64,000 nucleotides of DNA from Paramecium pentaurelia (GCA_905183005.1 CAJJDO010000121.1:248001-312000), one strand, 5' to 3'. Counted from the first letter of the stretch, positions 12,770 through 24,826 are shown. Program-made: numbers and translations. Notes: generated by a model from the sequence alone, not told the origin.

Positions 12770-13990
12770 AAATTTTAGACTTAATTATAAATTTTGATAT
12801 GAATCCAAATTATGATTGATTTGTTCTTTTGTTAACATAGAATCAAAATCTTATAATTTAACTTATGAAACACCTTTTTAAAGTCTACCACGATTAGTTA
12901 TTTTTTATTATTTTAAAGCAATAAATTCATAAATTAAATAAATTATATTATTAAAGATATTAATCAAATCAAATTATTTTTTATATTGTCAATCTAAAAA
13001 TATCATTCAGTTTCTAACATTAAGTAATGAAACTAAGTTTTGGCATTCAAGATACTTATAATTAAATATCAAATACATGTATATTATGTTCTGCTGTAGG
13101 AAAAAATCAAAAAATATTTTACAATTTATTTTCTTTTAAACAATTAATATTAAATAATATAATTTGTAAAAAATATGATCAATACCAAATCTAAATATAT
13201 TAATATAAATTATGCAATTTTTATTAATAAACTGAATGATAATGTATATTAAGCTTACATATAAATTTTAATTTCGAAATCAATTGATTCCAAAAGCCCT
13301 ATAATATATTAAATTCTTAATTTCCTAATTATTATATCAATATTTGTTTCCTATGATTTTTAGATTATATTTTATGATAGATATATTTTAGAATATAATA
13401 TTGTAGTATTATTGATTCCATCTATCATTTCAGGAATCTGATGTCAATGTTTTAATTATAAATATCCAAGAATTTATTTATATAGAATCATTTAGTATTG
13501 ATAGTATTTGCAAAGTATTACACCTATCTAATTTATTTAAAAAAAGTTATTTTAATTTCATATTTATAAATAAAGTTCTAGTTTATAATATTAAATTGAA
13601 ACATATCTTCCTTCAAAAGGAATTCTATTTTATAAATAATTTCTTAATTTAAATTATTAAAATATTGATAATAATATGATTAAAAAATGTTCAGAATAAT
13701 TAATAAAAACTTTAAATTCTAAATCTCAAGAGCTTTTATAAGTCTTTAAATGTTGAAAACACCTCAAATATTCAAAAAAAAACAATGAAAATTCTTTGTA
13801 TATGAAATGACTTTTGTTGAAAATAAAAGATCCCTATCTACGTAAGAATTCTAAAAATTCTTATCAAATATCATTATTTTGTAACTCTACAGTATTAATA
13901 TATTTTGAAAATATTCTTTGATTATGTAATATCTCTTGATTAAAGACTATATTATAAAAAAATAATCAAATTATTTAATAAAAAAACATT
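12770..13990 (-). pseudogene. Decayed or heavily interrupted coding region
   Basis: Read leftward, this stretch gives protein-like blocks broken by in-frame TGA. One block at about 13930-13700 ('RQGSFIFNKSHFIYKEFS', 'CFQHLKTYKSS') has two internal TGAs. Another near 13620 contains 'NRIPFEGRYVS'. A clean C-terminal-like block lies at about 12950-12770 ('YEFIALKQQKITNRGRLQKG', 'DFDSMLTKEQINHNLDSYQ'). I could not place short introns that would join them. Either this is a pseudogene or a gene whose introns I failed to find. The family is not recognised. Confidence 0.35.
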
Positions 13991-14049
13991 ATATATATTT
14001 TTAGAAAGTTTCATTGAACTAATTAAATTAATATTATTTATTAGATTAT

Positions 14050-14202
14050 ATGTTTTTTTTAGCAGTTGGTTTCTTTATGGGATTACCCCTAGGATTTTAT
14101 TTTAGAGAGCATAACTTATAACCACCAGTTGCTATTAATATGGAATCAATCAAAAAGGCTTTTGAGATATTTGCAGAAAAGGAAGACAAAGATGATGATT
14201 GA
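14050..14202 (+). CDS. Tiny single-pass membrane protein (50 aa)
   Basis: Open frame MFFLAVGFFMGLPLGFYFRE, a hydrophobic helix at the extreme N-terminus, followed by a short charged tail ending EDKDDD and TGA. The pattern suits a small inner-membrane subunit or signal-anchored peptide; no family can be assigned. The upstream ~60 bp could hold another exon. It stands alone between the decayed region and the leftward GTPase gene. Confidence 0.45.
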
Positions 14203-14577
14203 TTATAATATATCTATAATTTTGAATAAATGCACAAAATGAATGAAATGTAAATAAGATATCAAATTATATATATATATTATAAATAAAAAAAAATGAA
14301 GGTAAATTAAGAAGAATTTATCAATTCCATAAATAACATTAGAATTTTGATACCTTATTTATTTAAATGAGATGATAATAATTTAATAAAAATATAATAT
14401 ACGCTTGTTTTAAAACGAATTAAAACTTAAGTTATAATTAACATAGTGTGGAAATGGTTAGAAATTATTAAAAAATAGTTTATAGATAATATATAAATAG
14501 ATAATTGATTAAAGGAAAATTTGATTTTTCAATAATAATCAAGAATGGATAGAATATTTACAAAGTTGTTTATTTCA
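14203..14577. other. Intergenic, nothing recognised
   Basis: 375 bp AT-rich gap between convergent genes, with a short alternating TA run near 14265-14280. No coding signal. Confidence 0.5.
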
Positions 14578-15174
14578 TCATTTTTTCTTTAAACATAAAC
14601 AACAGCAATTTAATAATTGAGAACACTTATCCAAGAATGATGAATCTTCTTCTTCTATATAAGATGTATAATGATTTTGATATTTAAATTCATCATCAAA
14701 TAGTTAATTACTTTAATAAAGTAGGAATACTAAGTCTTCTTTAAATTTAGCAATTTCTTTCTAATTTAAGGCACTTGTAAAAAATAATGCAAAATTTTAG
14801 ATTTTAAGTATTTTCTAAATTTATTGTTTTATAGCACTATAAGTATGAAGAGTTTTATCACTCTTGCACCCTATAAAGAATATAAGAGATTTATCTTTAA
14901 CGATATGATGATGATATTCTAAATACAAAAATGGATTTTATTGTTCTAAGTTGATGGCAATTGCAGCAACAGGAGCATTTTACTGAATATTATATTCGTA
15001 TGACGGATTACCTGGACAATCATATATTTGTATTTATATGTTATCTATTTAAACTTTTCTAAATTCTTAATAGATAGTAGGATAAGTTATAATAGATTCA
15101 TTACAAAGTGCATTGATTAATGATGTTTTTCCAGTATTTTAATCACCTATAAGTAAAATATGAGTTTATTTCAT
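14578..15174 (-). CDS. Atypical Rab/Ras-like small GTPase A
   Basis: 198 residues, no intron. P-loop 'GDQNTGKTS' is intact near residue 10. The switch II motif is 'DCPGNPS' instead of DTAGQE, so the catalytic Gln is replaced by Asn. The base-recognition motif is 'GCKSDK' (Cys replaces the Asn of NKxD), and the SAK loop reads 'TSAL'. The C-terminus is Cys-rich and basic ('CSQLLNCCCLCLKKK'), a likely lipidation site although not a classic CAAX or CC end. The gene lies 41 bp downstream of a paralog on the same strand. The family acts as membrane-traffic switches; the loss of the Gln suggests slow GTP hydrolysis (inference). Confidence 0.82.
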
Positions 15175-15215
15175 TATGTGAATTTGATTATAATTTAAAA
15201 TATATATATATATAT

Positions 15216-15887
15216 TCAACAACATTATTCATTTTTTTTTACAACCTTTGTTAGAGAATTCACTGATAAAGCGGATCCATTATATTTTTGTATTTTAGAA
15301 GCTTCTAAAACCCAATTTTAAAATAATTCATCAATTCCTGCACCTGTAGCTGAAGAAGTAGGAAAGAAAATCAATTTTTTTGATTTATTTTCTATTATGT
15401 TTATTTTTTAACATTGTTTGAGGATATCTTATAAACTTTCATTAATGGCTAGTATTAATTATTCTGGATCTTCAATTTTATCAAGTTTACATCCTACAAT
15501 AAATACAGGAGTGTTTATATCAGAATTATCAAATATTTTACTAATCCAATGTTAAATTTATGTTTCAAGTTTCTCTTGATATTCATTTTCTTAATTTTAA
15601 TAATATGCTTATTCTGGTAAACTAAATGCTAGAACTATTGCAGAAGCATCTTTTATAAATGAAATTGCTAAATCAGAATTTCTAGCTAAGCCAGCTATAT
15701 CGAAAATATTAAGATTAACAGATTTTCCATTTATTTTAAAATTTTTTATAGTTCTAAAATCTACAGCTACTCCACAATTTAGATTTGCATAAAATTTATT
15801 CTCTGCAACTCTCAATATTAAGGATGTTTTGCCTGCTCCTTAATTTCCAACAATTCCAAGCTTTATTGGTCTCTCTTAATTATCCAT
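15216..15887 (-). CDS. Atypical Rab-like small GTPase B
   Basis: 223 residues, no intron. P-loop 'GNQGAGKTS', effector region 'CGVAVDFRTIKNF', switch II 'DIAGLAR' (Leu in place of the catalytic Gln), G4 'GCKLDK' (Cys in place of Asn), G5 'TSSATGAGIDELF'. It ends in 'NEQCC', a typical Rab double-cysteine geranylgeranylation site. It shares the GCKxDK variant with the downstream GTPase A, so the two are probably an old tandem duplication. It probably works on intracellular membranes; the partner is unknown. Confidence 0.85.
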
Positions 15888-16001
15888 TCCTCAAAAATTA
15901 TAAATATTAATGAAATTTAGACAATATTTAGATTATACTTTCATAATACAAATACTAATATATTTATACATTTAATATTATAATATCAATAAGTAATTAA
16001 A

Positions 16002-16421
16002 ATGGCAGATGATGGTGGTGCAGATGTAAAAATACTTATCTATAAATTTAGAAAGGAGAATATATTGGAGAAGAAGTAGCTAAGGCAATTGATGATGGAA
16101 TTAATGCTGTATTTCAATTAAAAGAAGGTGAGAATCCTCCAGCCACTTTAATTTATTCAAAAGAAAAGGTTATTAGTTGGAGTAATCAACTCTTAGATTA
16201 CACAAATAGAAATTTGAGTAAATTAGACAAACCATTTAAGTATTGTGTGAGCTGCATTATCTAATAAAATAATGATTCAAAATTTACAGTTGCACGTATT
16301 TATTCAATTATATAATATAGTTGGTGCTAGTTTTGATACAAACACTGATGGTATATGCAGTGCATAAAGAGAAATTAATGACATTGTAATTATTATATCT
16401 GTATTTGCAATGTTAATATGA
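16002..16421 (+). CDS. Tctex1/DYNLT-type dynein light chain
   Basis: 122 residues after removing a 26 nt and a 25 nt intron (exact multiple of three). Family hallmarks are in the C-terminal half: 'KPFKYCVSCIIQQ', 'GASFDTNTDGICSA' and the final hydrophobic strand 'IVIIISVFAMLI'. Tctex-type light chains dimerise and bind dynein intermediate chains in cytoplasmic and ciliary dyneins. Length (about 110-125) is normal. The start at 16002 is the only ATG fitting the first exon MADDGGAD. Confidence 0.9.
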
Positions 16422-16504
16422 TTATTATTATTATTATACATTTTATATCAATTTAAAATATATATATATATATATTAATAACTAATTCTAAAATAAAAAT
16501 TAAC

Positions 16505-16760
16505 TAATATTTTGATAAACTTAAGACATTTAAGTATTATTATCAATCATTTCTTCAAATTCTAAATAAGTAATTTCATTAAATTTATTCCAATTGCCAA
16601 AATTTCATTTTTATCAATTTTTAATTAATTTCAATATTTAAACTCAAATCACCAAATGTGTATTAGATGGCAATTTTACTTCTTTATAATTTTGAAAAAA
16701 AACAAAACATTTTCCAATTTATATCATGAGATATTCACTAATTTCATTTATCTGTGCCAA
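16505..16760 (-). pseudogene. Possible EF-hand gene remnant
   Basis: Read leftward, one frame gives 'NEITYLEFEEMIDNNTQ', which resembles the second half of an EF-hand loop plus its exit helix. An adjacent frame gives 'KIDKNEI', resembling the first half of a loop. The two halves are out of frame and I could not find an intron joining them. It may be a broken calmodulin/centrin-like gene. The rest of the 443 bp between the dynein light chain and the heat-shock factor gene shows nothing else. Confidence 0.25.
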
Positions 16761-16865
16761 TATAATATAAAGTTTAAATTTTGTTATATAAAGCAATCTT
16801 ATGTTCTATTTTTGTGATATTTAAGCGAAAATAAATCTTGAATATTCCTTAAAATAATAAATAAT

Positions 16866-18043
16866 ATGTCAAATCTAGATCCTAACATCTATCCCCATTT
16901 AAAAGTGAGTGTGCCTTCATTTTTAATAAAAACTTACGAAATATTGGAAGTATTTTGAGTATAATTCATCATTAAGAATGATTCATTAACAAATCTCATA
17001 TCCTGGAATAATGAAGGGACAGCTTTTATTGTCTATAATCCAAATGAATTGTCATCTTAAGTCCTAGCAAATTATTTTAAGCATAAAAATTATCCTAGCT
17101 TTTTAAGGTAATCAACATTATAAATATAGATAACTAAACATGTACAATTTTAAAAAGACAAGAAATCAATATGGATTTAGTGAATTTAGACATAAATGGT
17201 TCAGGAAAGGCTAAAAGTATGAAAAAATTTAATCCTTATTTCTAGAAACATGATATAATATATCAGACGTAGAAATTAAGAGGAATCAGATTAAAAAATA
17301 GAAACAAGAGAATAAAATCAAGAACTTGATTATTATAAACAAGAACATGAAAATATTAAAATATTGATCTAAGATCTTTAAGAGGGTCATAAAGAAATAA
17401 AATAGAACTTGGCAAAATCAATAGATTAATCAACCTCTTTGAATAGATAAAATTTTATTACTATGCAAGTATTAAAATTCATAATAATTAGAAAATTCAT
17501 TAAACTTAATTAGAATTTAATAAAAAGTATGATTATGTGACCATCATGCTCACAAATGTTCTAACCAATCTTCCAAATATATGTATAATATTATCTTAAA
17601 AAACAGTAAACAATTTTAAAGAAATAATTAAAATTTGTTAAGACGAACCAAATTTATAGAAAACATTATAATATTAAGAAAATGGAGCATAATCTCCATA
17701 CCCTTAAATTTTACCCTATAATCAATATTAATTTTATACCTAAAAATAATAGCCATGTAAATTTTATTGTTATCATATTTCAAGATTATTTTTATGATTA
17801 GAAATAATGTTTTTACAAAAATACTCCATAATTAGCCATAACCGACATGTAAAACAACTATTATTGTAAGAATTCTCTCTTATTTTATTAGCTCCAACCA
17901 CATTTTCAGTATCAAACAGTTAACAAAATTCTCCTTATAGATATTCAAACATACAATAATCAAAGTATCTTATAGATTATTCAAATATTGAATAGGTATA
18001 AATTACAATAAAATTTTAGTATAGCTTAAATCAATAAGTATGA
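16866..18043 (+). CDS. Heat-shock factor (HSF-type transcription factor)
   Basis: 332 residues after removing seven introns (22-29 nt; exact multiple of three). The HSF DNA-binding domain fills residues ~15-100: 'VPSFLIKTYEILE', 'LISWNNEGTAFIVYNPNEL', 'YFKHKNYPSFLRQLNMYNF', 'FRHKWFRKG'. A heptad-like Gln/Glu-rich coiled coil follows (about 115-190), as expected for trimerisation. The tail is polar (Gln, Asn, Tyr, Ser). The recognition-helix core SFLRQLNMY is intact. HSFs bind nGAAn repeats and induce chaperone genes in the nucleus. It is convergent with the TBC gene, the stops lying only 34 bp apart. Confidence 0.93.
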
Positions 18044-18077
18044 TTTTATAATACATCATTATTTTTACTCAAAAATA

Positions 18078-20070
18078 TCATTAATATTCAAATTCTAGAT
18101 TAATTAATCCATTATTTTTCGATAACTCTGTCAAAAATTAAATTGTAATTGATTCTCGAATAGTAGGCAATTCATCATTCTCAGTTCTATGCAAATAACC
18201 TATATTCTAAGAGTGACTCATATCCTTTGTTTAATATGATCTTCTATATTATGGAGATTTAGCTCTATTATGTTATTAAGAATTAGGTGATTGTTATGAT
18301 TGGACACTTTTTACTATTCTTTAAATATATTGGGTTTCAATTTTATATTTTTAAGGGTTCATTCTTAATTTCTATTCTTACTCTTTTTAATTAAAAGCTT
18401 TTAATGGAAAAAGAAGAATTTCCTTTATTGGACTACGAGCTCTCTTACTCACTTAATTAGTTTTCTGAGTTTATTTCATGTTTACTAATTCAACATTTTA
18501 TAGATCAGAATATTAGATTTCTCTAATCAAAATAATATCATCTGATTGACATATATGATTTTATCTTAATATCATTTAATCATTATTATCTAAAATATAT
18601 TTTCTGCTCTAGATTTATTCATAATTTTAAATGACTTTTATATTTTGTTCTTGGATAATTATAAAATCAAGATGTTTTTTATTTCTATTCCAAGCACCCA
18701 GAATATATTGACATACATGTGATTCTAAATTACATTTTTTTAATTTAAGATCCAATAAATATATATCCAATTATTAAGCACTTTGATTACTTCTTTATTA
18801 AATCATTTTAACTACTTTTTTTGAATAATCTTATCTGACATATTGTAATATTTTATTATTTATATAAATTCTATTGTATTCCTTAACATATTATTCTCTA
18901 TCTTAATAACTCTTAACAAAGTTCTCTATTGACATAATAAATGTGCCTATATCTTCACATTGTAATAAAATAGGCTCTAAGAAACTTAAATAAGTTAGAA
19001 CACATTTTATCTATGCTTTAGATCCATCAAGTAATAATAAATCTATAATTGTATCACTTAATCTATTGTGAAATGTAAAACAGCAAACCAACCATTAAAT
19101 TGTAATTAAGCTTGTTTCAATCTGTAATTTTTTCATATGATTAAACAATTAAGGTTTTAAGAATTGTAATAGATCTTTAATTATGTAATCATCACATTAA
19201 ACTCCATACAAATGATTATAATAATTTGGTGGTAAGAGTGTCTCAAATAAAAAACATAAAAACCAGAAAGTTTCCTAGTGAGAGAGATCAAATTGATACC
19301 TCTTCATTGAAATGCTGAAGGAAATAATACGCTATATAATTAAACCCTTAACAATATCCAATTTATGCATTACGTATACTATATGCATTTAAGACATTGC
19401 TCAATTTTACCCTATAATTTTCATCTTAAGTAGTTCTTACAATATCTCTTTTAATAATTTCTTAAAATTAAGATGGAAAATGCTGAATTTTCTATAAATT
19501 CTAATAATAGGATGAGTAAGTATTTAGATTATAATTTATATTTGACAAGACTTTCCAATATTACTTTAATGATTGATTTTAAACCTTCTCTCTTAAAACA
19601 CATTTAAAAGCCTAATTAGCACAACTATAAGAATTATTGGAAATTCTAACTAACTATGATTTGATTCTTAATATACCTCTTGATCTTCATCAAATAATTA
19701 AAAGTATTTGATTTATACATTCAATATAGATCTTTTTTTTTGATTCTTTTGCATATCCCCCTTCATATTTTAAATGAAGATTTTGCTTTGAAGAAAATTG
19801 GTCATAATTTTAATTAACTCATCATTTTCTTTTATCATTATTAATAATAAATTAAAATACTTTTCATTCCTAAAATCATGTTCAATACATTTATTTAATC
19901 TAAATTGTATTATGTCTAATTCTAATCTTTATTTGATTTCCTTATTTTCAAAAGTTAACTTTTAAATTTTATTACTATAATTTTAGATTTATAAATCTAT
20001 TTTAATCCCAAAAAATGCTTTATTTTATTATTTGATCCAATTATAACTATAAAAATGACAAATACTTTTA
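18078..20070 (-). CDS. TBC-domain Rab GTPase-activating protein
   Basis: The TBC domain is read leftward from about 19520 to 18870: 'IIKRDIVRT' (arginine-finger block), 'QIGYCQGFNYIAYYFLQHF' (motif B with the catalytic Gln of the YxQ block), 'TIQWLVCCFTFHNRL' and 'DLLLLDGSKAQIKCVLT'. An N-terminal coiled-coil region precedes it ('EIKQRLELDIIQFRLNKC') and a Gln/Ser-rich tail with SP sites follows to TGA at 18080-18078. Short introns interrupt it. The exact start (20000-20090) is unresolved. TBC proteins stimulate GTP hydrolysis on Rabs; the next gene, divergent, is a canonical Rab. Confidence 0.85.
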
Positions 20071-20434
20071 ATTGTATGATTATCATAGCATTATATATTT
20101 CATTATATTGTAAATAAAAAACTAGAATTCTATATATTCATTATATTTAATATAGTTTATTTTCTTCTTTTATATGTCTATTATAATGTTTTAAAAATCA
20201 ATTTGTATCTTTTATTCTAAATAAAAAGTATCTAATTTTAACAGTTTTAGATTATTTTTTCTTAAACTGTTATTAGATTACAGAATAAATCTATTAGATT
20301 AATTGTATTTTATTATTATTTGTTATGTATTTGAGTAATCATATTGTAAATTTAATAAGTTATTTGATAGATTGAAATAATTAGAGTATAAAGTATAATT
20401 GCATTTAATTATTTTTGATAATATATTTCTAACT
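20071..20434. promoter_or_regulatory. Divergent gap between RabGAP and Rab genes
   Basis: About 360 bp of AT-rich DNA from which both divergent genes must be transcribed. It holds an 8-bp inverted repeat (AACAGTTT ... AAACTGTT) around 20230-20270 with a ~16 nt spacer, significance unknown. No other motif recognised. Confidence 0.3.
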
Positions 20435-21236
20435 ATGTCTTAAAATAAAAGTAAGTTCGATTACTTAGATAGTTATCTTACTTGGCGACTGTGGAGTAGG
20501 CAAAACAACAATTCTGCACAAGTAACTTTACTGAATGAGATCAAGCTTCTTAGATATCAATTAATAACCTGAAACCACAATTGGAGTTTAGCATCATTCA
20601 TTTTCTAGAAATAATATAAAATTTTCAATTTGGGACACTGCTGGATAAGAAAAATATAGATCAATTGTTTCAAGGTTTATCCTTTATTATATTAAATATA
20701 GTCATTATAAGAGAGCAAAAGCAGTCTTATTAATTTATGATTGTTCAAGAGAGGAAACTCTTTTACATATTGACAAATGGATTGAAGAACTAATATTTTA
20801 AGTAGGAACTAAAATAATAATGATTTTAATAGGAGTATTTGAGTTATTTGATTTTATTTAGAATAAAACAGACTTGTAAAAAGTTGATTTTAATGAATCC
20901 GTTTAGAATTTGTAAGATAAATATGAAATAACATATCATATAACAACAAATCATAAGGATCCTGAATTCAAAGATAAAATGACTTAGATATTCGATTAAA
21001 TTAGCATAAGTACTATTTTACTCTATATTTTATGTTTGGGATTATTGGTTCCAAATTAATAGTATTCATCAACTAAATAAATATTTTCATAAAAGTAAGA
21101 AGTTATTCCTTTTAAATCTTCTACACTTTTTAATAATCATAAATCTGGTGAGCAAGAAATAATATTAATTCATTAAGAAAAACCTTAGGATGTATCTGGA
21201 GGTGTTTAAAATGATAGACAATCTTGTGAGTGTTGA
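20435..21236 (+). CDS. Rab-family small GTPase
   Basis: 235 residues with four introns of 22, 18, 27 and 27 nt (total then divides by three). Motifs are canonical: P-loop 'GDCGVGKTT', switch I 'PETTIGV', switch II 'WDTAGQEKYRS', 'KAVLLIYDCSREETL', G4 'NKTDL'. It ends 'RQSCEC', a CxC prenylation site for Rab geranylgeranyl transferase. Unlike the two GTPases at 14.6-15.9 kb, the catalytic Gln and NKxD Asn are intact. The C-terminal hypervariable region is long and polar. Subfamily not assigned. The 18 nt intron (GTAACTTTACTGAATGAG) is unusually short. Confidence 0.88.
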
Positions 21237-21334
21237 TTATTTTTTATAAAAAATAACTAATTATTATATTATTCAAATGTATGAATGAATGAGAATTTAT
21301 TTAAAAAATAGTATATTTATATTAATTGATAGAA

Positions 21335-23951
21335 TCAAGAAGTATAAGTTTTCTTATTAATATAGAGATTATATAGTTATAGTTTTTATCCTAATGATTT
21401 TGAAGCAATTTACCATTCACAATTAATACTCTCAAGTTGACTTGATTAATTTTATAAAAAACCTGTTCTTATTTAATTGTAGAATTATTCTAAGACTTCT
21501 TATTGAGCCTTAATATCTATTTCAATTAGATCTGATGATTTTTATTAGTTACAAATTTATTTAGCACATTATTTTAACAAAGCAATAAATTCATAAAATG
21601 GTTGTATGAGATCAATTTTTTCTACAATAGGTTATTATATTTTAAACATTGATTAAATATAAATGCTTCTCCAATTGAAATAATCATCTTTCCACCATTG
21701 TTCTTATTTTCTTATAAATGTATTAATAGCTAGTAAAACTTCAATTGATATCTAAAGTAGTTCTCATAATATTACTTGTACCAATTGAGTTTGGTAATAA
21801 TGAAAAAGTTCAACAGCATTTTCATTAAAACTAGTTTATAATTCTTAAGCTCCCATTGAAATTTCTATTAATTGTTTGAGTAAATAAATTAATTATATGG
21901 CTGCATCAGTTTCTGGATTAAAGTTCCTAATCAATATAACTGTTTTATTGCTTAATATAGTTTTAATTTCATTTATTGCAACCCAAGTTTTTCCTTCATT
22001 TACAATTCTATTTTTGTTAATGTGTTTAGATAAAAATGCTGATAAGTCTGGAAAATTTAATTTTTCTAAACTTATCTAATCAAAAAAGTGCATCAATTCT
22101 CTAATTGTATTAAACTAAGAAATAAATTCTGTTTGATTTATTTATTTGACAGAATTGCATGTATTTTTTTAAGATAAACAAGTTCCCATAATTATTAAAT
22201 TAATTAAATTGATAATAATATATATATCTATAATTAGAGTATAATAAATTTATTAGAAATAGAAAAATCATGGTAATTGATTATGTGCCCATTTTCTAGC
22301 AAATAAAAAAGGGTCATTTTGATGTTTCACATTTTCTTATAATATATCAATCAAAGTTTCTAATTGTGTATTTTATTCTTTTAAAATTATTTAACTTAAT
22401 AAACTAACCAAATACATACTCAACAATTTACCCTAATCTTCCAATTAAGAATTAAAAAAGATTTAAAATGTGTTATCTAAGGTAAAATTGAGAGTATGTT
22501 CTATCTTTTCATAGTAAACACTAAATTAATTAATCCATTAAGATAATTATTCTTTTATTGTTTATGGGGCAAATGATTAAAATGCTTTTGCTTTGATTGC
22601 CAACAATTTCCTTAATAAAAAATTACATTATTGTTTCTGTTCAGTTGAACAATCCATAGTTTTAATTAGATTTTCTAAAAATACACAAAAATAAAATGTT
22701 GGTAAAACTATTGCAGGTAATTAAGATTATTACATTTTTAATCTTATACTTTTTTGTATGCTATTATTATTAGTTGTTTAAAAAGAACATTCAGTTGATT
22801 ATTAAAATAATATTTCATGATTATTCTTATTTTTAGTATGAGAAAGTATCTTAGGTTGATCTTCTATTGTATTGAAATCAGATACAGAATTAATCTTGGT
22901 TTTAACATCTTAAAATTTATTTAAACTCAAAATTTTTAATGAATCAAAGGTTTATGCTTTTGTATGAGATTAAATCTTTTTTTAGTACTTTTACTTGTTA
23001 TTTTCAAGAGGATATTATTATTTTGGTGAAGATAATGGAGAACTAAGATTTGATTGAATACAATTATGAGATACTTTCATAAATTGTTATTAAATTCTTG
23101 GAGAAGCAATTTATTCTTTTTCTTATTATATATATGTTAGAATCTAATTAATATTCTCCCTATTATTTGGTTCTATTTATAACATACCAAATAGCAATTA
23201 TTTGACTATACTTTGATATTAATGATCTAAATTTTGACATTTCTTAAGTATATCATTATGGAAAACTTTAATATCAGTTTTATAAGGAGGAATACTTTTA
23301 AAAATCAATTCATAAGTCATGATTCCTAAAGCCCATATGTCACTCTTTTCAGAGTATTGATTCTTCAATAGTATTTCAGGAGCCATGTATAATGGAGTGC
23401 CAACATTGAATCTTTTTATAATGCTTTCAATTTGATCCTCAATCAGAGCAAATCCAAAGTCAGCTAATTTGTACACATTCTAATGGATTAGTATATTTGC
23501 AGGTTTCAGGTCTCTATGAATGATTTCTAAAGTATAATTCTTCGTTACTACTTTTATTATGTAAAGCTTGTATTCCTAACGAGATTTATTTTAGAATTGA
23601 GAATACTTTAGGGATAGCCAATTCATTTGTTTACATCTATCGTTCCAAGGTTCCTCCATTACAAAATTCAGTTACTATATATGTATTATTAGCACTTTAA
23701 CTAACTTCAAAAACTTTCATTAAATGTGGATGATCTATTCTAAGCAGAATAGAGATTTCATTTTTTAACAAAGATTTTTAGATTGGAGACGTATATGTTT
23801 GAGAACTAATAACTTTTATTGCCACTATTTATTGAGTTTTTAAATTTTCTCCCAAATATACTTTTGAAGAATATCCAGATCCTATTTCTTTATTAAAATC
23901 AAAAACGTAATCACCTATTTGTTTTATTTTAGTTTCATTCTAATTATTCAT
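21335..23951 (-). CDS. ULK/ATG1-like Ser/Thr protein kinase with long C-terminal extension
   Basis: The kinase domain starts almost at the N-terminus: 'FNKEIGSGYSSKVYLGE', VAIKVI (catalytic Lys), 'IDHPHLMKVFEV', 'IIHRDLKPANILI', 'KLADFGFAL', 'NVGTPLYMAPEILL', 'EKSDIWALGIMTYELIF'. The APE/DFGFA signature and HRDLKPANIL fit the ULK/ATG1 branch. A 25 nt intron just before HRD restores the frame. The remaining ~550 residues form a low-complexity linker followed by a helical region down to TGA at 21337-21335, possibly equivalent to the regulatory C-terminal MIT-like part of ATG1 (inference). ATG1 kinases start autophagosome formation; some ULK relatives act in ciliary or motility signalling, so the role is not certain. 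Confidence 0.82.
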
Positions 23952-24260
23952 TTTTATAATCGAAGTTTACCGACTAAGATTTATAAATTATATTTATTAA
24001 TTAAGAAATGTTATAGTATGATAACTGATTATATATATAGACTCTAAAAGTGTTTGGATAATATTAAAAATACAATTATAAGGGATTCTTACAACAACAT
24101 TTTATAGAATAGATGGTAAAATTCTATATTTATGTTAGTCTATCTTTGTATACATTTATATTATCTATTAAAAATAAGATGATATTATGATTAATGAATT
24201 ACTATGAATATTATAAAATATTATGGGTTTTCAGGGTCTGATTACTTTTTCATAAGACTT

Positions 24261-24826
24261 ATGAGTTTTCAACAATAAAATCTAAAAAAAGTATTAGGAA
24301 CTAAATAACAGATTTTAAAGTAAAACAATTTAGATTATTAATAATAATATTAATGAAAAATTTAGTAAAGAAGAATTAGTTTAACTTAAATTACAATTAA
24401 ATGAAATTAGGTTATATAGATTTATATCAAAGAGGAAATAAAATGCAATTAAATAATGAATAAGATTAAAAAATACTCAGATATAGAATTATAAATGATA
24501 TAATATACAAGTAAAAGATAGATAAATAATGCTAAGAGTATATTATTGTAGCATATTAGTAATTTTAAATTTGATAGCTTAATAGAAACATTAAAAAAAC
24601 CTTTAAACTATTAGATAAAAGATGGAAATGGAACTATAAATAAATTGGAGTTTTAAGAAATATTCTGTGGTAGGGATGAAAATGGGAAAAATGTTTTCAT
24701 AATTGGATACTAATGGTATTTGAATGGTGACTACGATTTTATGTAATTATTGATGGAAGACAATTAAATGAGACTTTGGAGATTAAAAATGTTTCATTTT
24801 TTCCTTTAATAATATTAATTATATTT
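24261..24826 (+). pseudogene. EF-hand protein gene, model unresolved or decayed
   Basis: Starts like a gene (ATG 24261, MSFQQQNLKK). A credible EF-hand loop lies at about 24610-24660 ('KDGNGTINKLEFQEIF': D-x-N-x-T-I...E), reached through a 22 nt intron near 24538-24559. An earlier block 'EKFSKEELVQLKLQLNEI' looks like an EF-hand exit helix. A last block contains 'LNGDYDFMQLLMEDN'. Blocks are in different frames and not all junctions have acceptable splice sites. It may be a real calmodulin-like gene with introns I mis-placed, or a pseudogene. It abuts the next gene with no gap. Confidence 0.4.

Noticed and set aside
16440..16475. Alternating TA runs (also near 14270, 15200, 29645) as functional elements
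   Set aside because: Short TA microsatellites are expected in DNA this AT-rich and show no consistent position relative to genes.
21897..22079. Rightward open stretch with hydrophobic residues
   Set aside because: It lies antisense within the C-terminal part of the ULK-like kinase gene, whose frame is coherent.
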